Positions 1 through 5,382 of a stretch of DNA of 5,382 nt are shown piece by piece (the stretch's first letter is position 1; every line of letters starts with the position of its first letter). A program made the translations under genes and the position numbers. This DNA comes from Thermoprotei archaeon (lineage in GTDB: Archaea > Thermoproteota > Methanomethylicia > Nezhaarchaeales > WYZ-LMO8). The stretch covers positions 1 through 5,382 of the forward strand of contig QMSF01000079.1 of assembly GCA_003649565.1 (NCBI GenBank), written 5' to 3'. A model generated the notes under the pieces. The model did not search any database. It was given only the letters and a program-made list of their open reading frames with translations, and was not told where the DNA came from.

Positions 1-770
1 ACTCCTTTCTTTACTGATGCTCCTATAGCTCCTTCATTAACTAGTATCTTTGCTAATTCCTTGAGGTCTTCATCTATGAAGCCCACGTCTTCAGCAAACT
101 CCTTGGCATTTGCCATAAGCTCCTCAAGACTTGGTCTTCTCAATAACTTCATGAGCGCTTTAAAGCCGCTTCGATTTATAATTTCCCTTTTAAGCTCAAG
201 CATCTCCTTAGTTGATATGGATTTCAGGGTTACAGCAATTACGCGTAAGTCTTGTTCATATGGAATCCAATCAATAAGGCCTATGCCAGGCGCACCTTCT
301 TTAATCCTAATCTCAATTCCACCGTGAATTTGAGCTATTACGTCTCCCAAGCCAGTCATATGCTCGACCTCAACTATATGCGCTATTGCGCCAGCTTGCA
401 AAATGGTCATGGCGTTGCCTAGAGCCACCGAGAGGGCTATTGCTGAGCCTAGAGCAGTAGCTCCACTAACTCCATATCCCACACCCATAGGCACAATGCT
501 TTCATGGGTTATCTCAACCTTAGCCTTAACGCCTAGGCTTTGAAGCATGCGCTCAACAACGTCTCTGGAAACGTCGTTTCCACCTATGACCTCTACATCA
601 TCCCACTTAGATAGCTTGACGAGCGTTTTCACGCCAACATCAAGGTTTAATCCTGCTCCTCTAGAGCCCGTCTCAAGAGCATTTTCATGCTCTCTAATCT
701 CAAAGAAGCATGTTATATGACATGGAACCCAGACGCAAACCTCTACATCTTTCTTAATCTCAATTTTCAA
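1..770 (-). CDS. Pantoate kinase (PoK), archaeal GHMP-family kinase, N-terminal part, runs off left edge
   Basis: Probable ATP-dependent pantoate kinase, which makes 4-phosphopantoate, a cytosolic step of the archaeal coenzyme A route that is followed by phosphopantothenate synthetase. I translated it by hand from the - strand; 256 codons are visible and the carboxy end (perhaps 40-60 residues by family length) lies outside. Visible motifs: VPCHITCFF (residues 15-23) followed by ETGSRGAGLNLD (33-44), matching the amino-terminal signature of archaeal pantoate kinases; the glycine-rich GHMP ATP loop PMGVGYGVSGATALG (94-108); and AHIVEVEHMTGLGDVIAQ (130-147), a family block with D143. An in-frame TGA at 779-777 leaves TTG at 770-768 as the natural start, and AAGGTGA sits six bases upstream. 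In pantoate kinases I recall, the first motif reads PGHITGFF, so both glycines are cysteine here (C17, C21). Homoserine or mevalonate kinases are less likely given the EVEHxTGLGD block. Divergent from the neighbouring ATPase gene. Confidence 0.85.
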   Translation of the reverse strand, partial: MKIEIKKDVEVCVWVPCHITCFFEIREHENALETGSRGAGLNLDVGVKTLVKLSKWDDVEVIGGNDVSRDVVERMLQSLGVKAKVEITHESIVPMGVGYGVSGATALGSAIALSVALGNAMTILQAGAIAHIVEVEHMTGLGDVIAQIHGGIEIRIKEGAPGIGLIDWIPYEQDLRVIAVTLKSISTKEMLELKREIINRSGFKALMKLLRRPSLEELMANAKEFAEDVGFIDEDLKELAKILVNEGAIGASVKKG

Positions 771-776
771 CGACCT

Positions 777-783
777 TCACCTT
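777..783 (-). promoter_or_regulatory. Ribosome binding site selecting the TTG start of the pantoate kinase
   Basis: Read on the - strand the bases are AAGGTGA, matching the archaeal anti-Shine-Dalgarno target GGAGGTGA over six bases. They sit six bases before the TTG at 770-768. The in-frame stop TGA (779-777) overlaps this site, so no earlier in-frame start exists. This spacing and the stop together support the non-ATG start. Confidence 0.7.
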
Positions 784-847
784 AACGTTTTTACTGGCTT
801 AAATGAGTCATCGGCTATTTCTCCTCAGAGAGCATCCACGAAATACG

Positions 848-857
848 TTTATTAAAA
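848..857 (-). promoter_or_regulatory. Candidate TATA box for the pantoate kinase gene
   Basis: On the - strand the element reads TTTTAATAAA. A start site about 26 bases downstream of its centre (near 826) would give a leader of roughly 55 bases that keeps the GGTGA ribosome binding site in the transcript. The alternative A/T stretch TTTAA at 803-799 would place the start site near 775, inside or after the ribosome binding site, so it fits less well. The position is predicted by eye only. Confidence 0.4.
848..857 (+). promoter_or_regulatory. Candidate TATA box for the P-type ATPase gene
   Basis: The + strand reads TTTATTAAAA, preceded by a purine-rich stretch (GAAATACG, 840-847) that could act as a BRE. 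A start site about 26 bases downstream of the centre would fall near 878, leaving a leader of about eight bases. That implies leaderless or near-leaderless translation, although an AGGAAGG stretch (877-883) lies just before the ATG. The same ten bases form the candidate TATA box of the divergent gene. Confidence 0.5.
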
Positions 858-885
858 GTTATGGTGAGATACACCTAGGAAGGAC

Positions 886-3402
886 ATGATTGACAAGCCT
901 CACGCGACAGAACCTGAAGAAGTGTTTAGGGCATTAAGCTCATCTCCTCAAGGGCTTACTCTGGAGGAGGCCCAAAAGAGGCTTCAAATTTATGGTAGAA
1001 ATGTCCTAGAAGAAGAAAAGATAAGTAAATGGAAGATTTTTCTAAGGCAGTTTAAGAGCGTTTTAATTTATATACTGCTAATAGCGGCGATAATCTCCAT
1101 AGCTATAGGCAAGATCAAGGACTTTACCATAATTGTGCTTTTGGTCATTGCTAATAGCTTTTTGGGTTATTGGCAGGAGCTCAAGGCTGAAGCGTCAATA
1201 AGAGCATTGAAGAAGCTCACAGAGAGCAGGGTGAAAGTTATAAGAAATGGCACGCTCATGGAAGTACCATCTTCAGAGCTTGTCCCTGGAGACGTAGTTG
1301 TCCTATCAGAAGGTGACTTGGTTACAGCCGACATAAGGCTTTTCGATAGCTCAGGGTTAATGATAGATGAATCCACGATAACAGGCGAATCAATGCCTGT
1401 AGCAAAAGATCATTCCATATTGCCTCCTCATGATGCCATGCCCTATGAGCTTAAGAACATGGCTTTAGCTGGAACTACAGTCGTCAAGGGGTCTGGAAAG
1501 GGTATAGTTGTTAGAACTGGTAGATCTACGTACTTAGCGTCAATAGCAGAAAAGGTCAAAGAAAAGCCTCCTGAGAGCCCCTTGACTAGGGCTATGAAGT
1601 TTTTCGTTAGAAGATACATAATGCTCCTCATAATGCTCCTCTCAATAGTAGGTGTAGTTGGATACCTCCAAGCGAGAGGAGCCATAGAAATAGCTTACTT
1701 CCTAATAGCTCAACTGGTCTCCGCAGTCCCCGAGGGATTACCAATAGTTGTAACGTTGGTCTTAGTAATAGGCGCCATGGCTTTAAGCAAGAGAAAGACC
1801 TTAACAAGACATCTACCTGCAGTTGAAACATTGGGTAGTGCCACGGTAATAGCATCAGATAAAACAGGAACCATTACCGAAGGCAAGCTAATAGTCAAGG
1901 AGATCTATACGTCAGACCACGAGAAGCTTAAGTTGATAGCAGCGTTATGCAATGACGCAGAGAATGGCATTGGAGATCCCATAGACGTCGCTTTGGCAAG
2001 ATGGGTTGGAGATGACTACGAGAAACTTAGAGTTTCCTATCCGAGAATTAGGGAGTATCCATTTGATGTGAAGCTTAGATTTATGGCAACTGTAAACGAT
2101 GTTAATGGTAAGCCGATGCTTTTCATTAAGGGGGCTTATGAAGCATTAATGCCCATGGCTAGAAACGATAATCTAGAGGAACTTGATAAAGCGCTGACCT
2201 CAATGGCCGAGAATGGCCTTAGGGTTTTGGCTTTAGGCATGGGCGAATGGAATGGCGATGACATGAACGACTGGAAAATAGAAATCATAGGGCTAGTAGG
2301 CTTTCTAGATCCACCAAAAGAGGGCGTTAAAGAAGCCGTGTTAATGGCTAAAAAGGCAGGGATTAAAGTCATAATGATAACGGGAGATTACCCATTAACA
2401 GCAAAGGCTGTAGCTAAAGAAGTGAGCATATGGAATGAAGGAGACCTAGTGCTTACTGGAAAGGAGATAGAGGCTTTGAGTGATGATGAGCTATACGAGG
2501 CATTAAAGAAAACAACAGTACTAGCAAGAATATTGCCTGAGCATAAATATCGAGTCGTCAAAGTATTGCAGGAGAAAGGCGAAATAGTGGCTGTTAGCGG
2601 TGATGGCGTAAACGACGTTCCAGCACTAAGAGTAGCCGACTTGGGCATAGCGATGGGCTCGGGGACCGAAGCAGCCAAGAGCGTAGCCAAAATGATAATA
2701 CTAGACAATAACCTCAAGGTCATAGTTGATGCGATTAGAAATGGGAGGGTCATAGCTGACAACATTAGAAAGGCAATATACTACTTGGTATCAACGAGCA
2801 TAGGAGAGCTCACATTAATATCATCAGCAATAATAGCTGGCTTGCCATTACCATTGTATCCGACGCAAATACTCTGGATTAACTTAGTCACTGATGGCGT
2901 TCAAGATAAGACATTCCCCTTTGCGGGAGAGGAAGGCAATGTCATGGAGCGACCCCCCAAGAAGCCGCAAAAACAATTCTTCGATTTAATTCAAATAGCT
3001 AGAATAATGCTCTTCGGATTGGTAATGGGCTTCATAAACTTCGCTCTATTTAATTACTTAATAGGGCTATACGATGTTGAGATGGCGATATCAATAGTCT
3101 TCACTTCCGTTGTTGTGTCGCAATGGTTTAATGGACTGCAAGCTCAAAAGGAGAAGGAGCCCTTCTTCAAGAACATTAAGAGAAGCTTAACAATAAACCC
3201 CTATATATTCATGGGCATATGCGCTGGCATCGTTCTACAGTTGATAGCAATATATTTAGTTCCGGATTGGTTCCATGCCGTACCTCTGCCAATTGAAGGT
3301 TGGGGCTATGTTTTAATGGCATCAGTAGCAGGCTTTATAGCTGTTGAAGCTAGGAAGTGGGTTGAGCACTTAATAGAGAAGTTTAAAAGAAAGGCTCAAT
3401 AG
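886..3402 (+). CDS. Cation-transporting P-type ATPase, P2-like, ion specificity unknown
   Basis: Membrane ATPase of 838 residues that should move a cation across the cytoplasmic membrane through a phospho-aspartate cycle. Order of parts: amino-terminal cation-ATPase domain (about 5-75), M1-M2 (about 57-97), actuator domain with TGES (166-169), M3 (244-262), M4 with PEGLP (282-286), phosphorylation motif DKTGTIT (D325), a compact nucleotide domain with KGA (415-417), DPPK (475-478), MITGD (497-501), hinge GDGVNDVPAL (572-581), and six more membrane helices (M5 about 630-652, M6 658-679, M7 703-724, M8 731-750, M9 771-792, M10 803-821). PEGLP in M4 and NLVTDG (666-671) in M6 place it near Ca2+/Na+-type P2 pumps rather than P1B metal or P3A proton pumps. 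E283, E641, N666, T669 and D670 match SERCA ligands E309, E771, N796, T799 and D800, but S638 and Q746 replace N768 and E908 (alignment by eye). All catalytic motifs are intact. An in-frame TGA at 865-867 with no other start after it fixes ATG 886. The substrate cannot be assigned. Confidence 0.93.
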   Translation: MIDKPHATEPEEVFRALSSSPQGLTLEEAQKRLQIYGRNVLEEEKISKWKIFLRQFKSVLIYILLIAAIISIAIGKIKDFTIIVLLVIANSFLGYWQELKAEASIRALKKLTESRVKVIRNGTLMEVPSSELVPGDVVVLSEGDLVTADIRLFDSSGLMIDESTITGESMPVAKDHSILPPHDAMPYELKNMALAGTTVVKGSGKGIVVRTGRSTYLASIAEKVKEKPPESPLTRAMKFFVRRYIMLLIMLLSIVGVVGYLQARGAIEIAYFLIAQLVSAVPEGLPIVVTLVLVIGAMALSKRKTLTRHLPAVETLGSATVIASDKTGTITEGKLIVKEIYTSDHEKLKLIAALCNDAENGIGDPIDVALARWVGDDYEKLRVSYPRIREYPFDVKLRFMATVNDVNGKPMLFIKGAYEALMPMARNDNLEELDKALTSMAENGLRVLALGMGEWNGDDMNDWKIEIIGLVGFLDPPKEGVKEAVLMAKKAGIKVIMITGDYPLTAKAVAKEVSIWNEGDLVLTGKEIEALSDDELYEALKKTTVLARILPEHKYRVVKVLQEKGEIVAVSGDGVNDVPALRVADLGIAMGSGTEAAKSVAKMIILDNNLKVIVDAIRNGRVIADNIRKAIYYLVSTSIGELTLISSAIIAGLPLPLYPTQILWINLVTDGVQDKTFPFAGEEGNVMERPPKKPQKQFFDLIQIARIMLFGLVMGFINFALFNYLIGLYDVEMAISIVFTSVVVSQWFNGLQAQKEKEPFFKNIKRSLTINPYIFMGICAGIVLQLIAIYLVPDWFHAVPLPIEGWGYVLMASVAGFIAVEARKWVEHLIEKFKRKAQ
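1617..1641 (+). repeat. In-frame 12-bp tandem repeat within ATPase helix M3
   Basis: Two perfect copies of CATAATGCTCCT lie head to tail (1617-1628 and 1629-1640), and the period continues one base further. The length is four codons, so the frame is kept and the protein reads IMLL-IMLL at residues 245-252 in the third membrane helix. It looks like a small slippage duplication that remains hydrophobic. Confidence 0.85.
3385..3392 (-). terminator. Possible T-rich terminator for elp3 inside the ATPase 3' end
   Basis: Read on the - strand the bases are TTTCTTTT, starting 13 bases past the elp3 stop codon. Archaeal transcription commonly ends at T-rich tracts without a hairpin. It lies within the last codons of the convergent ATPase gene because only 2 bp separate the two stops. 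Short and interrupted, so weakly supported. Confidence 0.25.
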
Positions 3403-3404
3403 GG

Positions 3405-5006
3405 CTACTTAATGTACTTCGACATGTAGACTCCATCTTTTCTATAGCCATGCTTAGCATAGTACTCCTTTACGCCTAGAGCTGAGAGTATGAGCACCTT
3501 CTTTGAATCGTATTCCTCTCTTGCTATTCTCTCAGCTTCTCTTAGCAGCATTGAGCCATAACCTCTATGTTGCCATGCATAGCCGCTCTTCTGGCCAACC
3601 GGAACTACATCACCATAGACGTGAAGGACCCTAACTATAGCTGACGGCTTTTCTACGACTTCAGGTCTAAAAGCGTCATCTGAAGGTATTCTAAGCCTCA
3701 GTAGTCCTATGAGTATGTCGTTTACCACGTCTTCATACGATAAGAATATCTCCACACCATCAGACGCCTCGTACTTTTCGACTTTAAGCTCTATGTTTTC
3801 AGGATCAGGCTCTATGCCTCTCTTGAGCTTTACATGGCCAACTTCTCTGCATCTAATGCAATTGCACTTTAGGCCTTGAGCCTCAAGCTTTTGTAGAGCA
3901 AGCCTTCTCAAGTCGCTTCTCTTAACTCCATCAACTATCAATGGAACTGGTATATCACGTTGAACCCTCTGTATCCTAACCCACCTTGGAACTATTTTCT
4001 TTATTTCTGCTATCAACTCAGCAGCTTCCTCAGAGTTATAGGGCTTGTATTCTCCTTTAAGCCACATGTCATAAAGCTTCGTCCCCTTCAACACCAAGGT
4101 CGGATAGATCTTGATGTCATCAGGCTTAAACCTAGGATCATTAAAGATAATTTTAAACATCTCCAAGTCCCGCTTTGGATCTGACCCTGGCAATCCGAGC
4201 ATAAAGTGAGCTATGATCTCAAAGCCACAATCCTTGGCTATCTTAAAGGCCTCAGCGACATCATCAATTGTATGACCTCTATTTATAAGCTCGTAAATGT
4301 CCTCGAAGACTGTTTGAACTCCAAGCTCAATTCTAGTAAAGCCCATATCAAGCATGTTGTTTGCATGTTCACGCTTAAACCAATCAGGTCTAGTTTCGGC
4401 CGTAAACCCTGAGTTTCTAATAGGCGCTTTTTCAGCTAGCAATTTAGCTTCCTCTAAATCTCGGGCTTCAACGCCATTGGTTGCATCTAGGCATCTCTTA
4501 ACAAACCACCTTTGATACTCGAGCGGCAGATAAGTGAAGTTACCTCCTAAAATTATGACTTCGACCTTGTCAACTCTATGTCCAATCTCCCTTAGCTGAT
4601 TAACTCTAGACTTCACTTGTAAATAGGGGTCGTAGTTCGACTCTCTAGCTCTTCTACCTGCAGGCTCCTGCCCTGTATATGATGTTGGCGTACCGACTTC
4701 AGGGCCGCCTGGACAATATATGCATCGTCCATGAGGGCATGGATGGGGTTTAACCATAACAGCTATCGGGATAATACCACTAATCGAGCGTACTTTTTTG
4801 ATTCTCAATATTGGTATGAGCCTTTCGTCGTATCCTGCAACTCTCAAAATATCGGAGTTCTTAGGTGGCTGAACGCCATATTTCTTGGCCACTTGAATTT
4901 TAATTCTATTAAGCTCGATGAAATCCTTAGGAGGTCTTTCGAGGAGTCCCTCAGCTATCTCTAAACATGCTTTCCTATACGCTGGGCTTTCAATTTGAAG
5001 CGCCAT
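3405..5006 (-). CDS. elp3: Elp3, tRNA uridine(34) carboxymethyl-forming radical SAM/acetyl-CoA enzyme
   Basis: Cytosolic enzyme of 533 residues that uses acetyl-CoA and S-adenosylmethionine to modify wobble uridine 34 of tRNAs (cm5U-type products). Archaeal Elp3 works without the other eukaryotic Elongator subunits. Visible parts: amino-terminal tRNA-binding region (about 1-75); radical SAM cluster CPHGRCIYCPGG with C90, C95 and C98; the family block SYTGQEPAGRRA (109-120); FTAETRPDW (201-209); RIELGVQT (225-232); NRGHT (242-246); IKIYPTLVLKGT (298-309); a cysteine-rich linker CNCIRCREVG (C381, C383, C386), a likely zinc site; LHVYG (461-465); and a GNAT domain with acetyl-CoA loop QHRGYG (479-484) and EYYAKHGY (514-521). 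Length and order match archaeal Elp3, and it is complete. One oddity: GGNF (154-157) where GGTF is usual. ATG 5006 is forced, since no other start codon follows the upstream in-frame TAA. No strong GGTG-type ribosome site precedes it, only a purine-rich stretch. It converges on the ATPase gene with a 2-bp gap and lies 59 bp downstream of the glycosylase gene in the same direction. Confidence 0.96.
   Translation of the reverse strand: MALQIESPAYRKACLEIAEGLLERPPKDFIELNRIKIQVAKKYGVQPPKNSDILRVAGYDERLIPILRIKKVRSISGIIPIAVMVKPHPCPHGRCIYCPGGPEVGTPTSYTGQEPAGRRARESNYDPYLQVKSRVNQLREIGHRVDKVEVIILGGNFTYLPLEYQRWFVKRCLDATNGVEARDLEEAKLLAEKAPIRNSGFTAETRPDWFKREHANNMLDMGFTRIELGVQTVFEDIYELINRGHTIDDVAEAFKIAKDCGFEIIAHFMLGLPGSDPKRDLEMFKIIFNDPRFKPDDIKIYPTLVLKGTKLYDMWLKGEYKPYNSEEAAELIAEIKKIVPRWVRIQRVQRDIPVPLIVDGVKRSDLRRLALQKLEAQGLKCNCIRCREVGHVKLKRGIEPDPENIELKVEKYEASDGVEIFLSYEDVVNDILIGLLRLRIPSDDAFRPEVVEKPSAIVRVLHVYGDVVPVGQKSGYAWQHRGYGSMLLREAERIAREEYDSKKVLILSALGVKEYYAKHGYRKDGVYMSKYIK
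3436..3443 (+). terminator. Possible T-rich terminator for the ATPase inside the elp3 3' end
   Basis: TCTTTTCT lies 34 bases past the ATPase stop, within the convergent elp3 coding sequence. It is the first pyrimidine-rich T tract after the stop. No hairpin is evident and the tract is short, so this is only a candidate. Confidence 0.2.
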
Positions 5007-5022
5007 ATCTTCTCGTCTCTCT

Positions 5023-5030
5023 AAAAGAAA
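5023..5030 (-). terminator. T-rich octamer in the elp3 leader, possible glycosylase terminator
   Basis: The - strand reads TTTCTTTT, identical to the octamer found after the elp3 stop (3392-3385). It lies 36 bases past the glycosylase stop codon and between the predicted elp3 start site and its ATG. It could end glycosylase transcripts or slow polymerase in the elp3 leader, but a chance A/T-rich match is equally possible. Confidence 0.2.
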
Positions 5031-5065
5031 TCGACTAATTAAGTGTTAAACGCATCAACTTGAAG

Positions 5066-5074
5066 TTATAAATA
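5066..5074 (-). promoter_or_regulatory. Candidate TATA box for elp3, overlapping the glycosylase stop codon
   Basis: The - strand reads TATTTATAA, a close match to the archaeal TATA consensus. A start site about 26 bases downstream of its centre would lie near 5044, leaving a leader of about 38 bases before the elp3 ATG. The last three codons of the upstream gene (TAT TTA TAA) are this same element, so elp3 can have its own promoter even if the two genes are also read through together. Confidence 0.55.
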
Positions 5075-5382
5075 CCTGTTTATTAACTCCTTTACTACTT
5101 CAGACACTTCATCATTGCTCTTTGAAGTTATCCTTGACAAGGCATTTGAAGCTGCCTTAATGACCTCTTCTCTCGAATATCTCCTATTTATGAAGCCCCC
5201 AATGAGCCATAATATTGAGTCTAAGTGTAACGGTGGTATTCCGCTAGTCTTAGCCACATTGCTCCATGCCTTCTGCACCACGCTTGGTTTACTGGTTACT
5301 GCCTTCACAACGTCACTCCATCTCGTTAAGTTCGCATCAATGATGTCGAGTATCCCCGACGTCCATGAAAGCTTTGCTATTC
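5066..5382 (-). CDS. AGOG-family 8-oxoguanine DNA glycosylase/AP lyase, C-terminal part, enters from right edge
   Basis: Carboxy-terminal 104 residues of an archaeal N-glycosylase/DNA lyase of the AGOG family (helix-hairpin-helix superfamily), which removes 8-oxoguanine from DNA and nicks the resulting abasic site. The frame stays open past the GTG at 5308-5306 to the window edge. The 24 residues before that codon (starting IAKLSWTSGILD) align with the family block that in Pyrobaculum AGOG, as I recall it, reads VARLTWCAGLID, so GTG 5308 is an internal valine and not a start. The strongest match is GIPPLHLDSILWL (5242-5204), compared with the family block GIPPLHLDTLLWL. The catalytic lysine and the conserved aspartate lie upstream of the visible part; the aspartate should be only a few codons outside. 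The tail after this motif is charged and helical-looking and ends NRYL; it does not match the Pyrobaculum tail. The gene reads toward elp3 with a 59-bp gap. Confidence 0.85.
   Translation of the reverse strand, partial: IAKLSWTSGILDIIDANLTRWSDVVKAVTSKPSVVQKAWSNVAKTSGIPPLHLDSILWLIGGFINRRYSREEVIKAASNALSRITSKSNDEVSEVVKELINRYL

Noticed and set aside
61..327. 88-codon open frame on the + strand
   Set aside because: Lies antisense to the pantoate kinase, with low-complexity Ser/Leu-rich composition and no family resemblance; the opposite strand carries clear GHMP motifs.
861..878. Five-codon mini-frame ATG GTG AGA TAC ACC TAG just before the ATPase
   Set aside because: It begins only a few bases after the TATA candidate and so probably lies upstream of the transcript start; too short to support as a leader peptide.
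2479..2490. GTGATGATGAG resembling a C box of a C/D guide RNA
   Set aside because: It sits in the ATPase coding frame (Ser-Asp-Asp-Glu codons), and I found no convincing paired D, C' and D' boxes nearby.
2388..2765. 125-codon open frame on the - strand
   Set aside because: Antisense shadow of the ATPase P domain, including the GDGVND region; Ser/Thr/Ala-rich composition as expected from a complementary frame.
5306..5308. GTG as a start codon of an 80-residue protein
   Set aside because: The frame is open upstream to the window edge, and the upstream residues match the AGOG glycosylase family.
1..5382. A new multi-gene defence, mobile or biosynthetic system
   Set aside because: All four genes belong to recognisable families in cellular upkeep (CoA synthesis, ion transport, tRNA modification, DNA repair), with no recombinase, repeat array or linked unknown genes in view.

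Overview
The window carries four protein-coding genes, two of them cut by the window edges. There are no RNA genes, mobile elements or CRISPR arrays that I can support. Every identified product points to an archaeon: an archaeal-type pantoate kinase, an archaeal 8-oxoguanine DNA glycosylase (AGOG family) and a single-polypeptide archaeal Elp3 with a short Cys-x4-Cys-x2-Cys cluster. The heavy use of AGA/AGG for Arg and ATA for Ile, the TATA-box promoters, a GGTGA-type ribosome binding site and very short intergenic gaps fit a thermophilic archaeon. A member of the TACK/crenarchaeal side is plausible, but the lineage is inference.

Layout, left to right: (1) the amino-terminal 256 codons of a pantoate kinase (PoK, GHMP family, archaeal CoA synthesis) read leftward from a TTG start at 770 and run off the left edge. 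(2) A 115-bp divergent intergenic region (771-885) holds an AT-rich element readable as a TATA box on both strands. (3) A complete 838-residue cation-pumping P-type ATPase (886-3402, + strand) has P2-like core motifs but an unusual mix of membrane ion-site residues. (4) A complete 533-residue Elp3, a tRNA wobble-uridine modification enzyme (radical SAM plus GNAT), lies on the - strand and converges on the ATPase with only 2 bp between the stop codons. (5) A 59-bp gap follows. (6) The carboxy-terminal 104 codons of an AGOG-type DNA glycosylase/lyase lie on the - strand and run in from the right edge. Its stop codon is embedded in the likely elp3 TATA box.

The genes do not form an obvious pathway. 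The glycosylase and elp3 are co-directional and could be co-transcribed, but elp3 also has its own promoter candidate. The ATPase and the pantoate kinase diverge from a shared control region. This looks like an ordinary, compact housekeeping region of an archaeal chromosome, and I did not find a new multi-gene system. The points most worth a second look are the ion-site composition of the ATPase, the GGNF variant in Elp3 where GGTF is expected, and the very tight arrangement of transcription signals.
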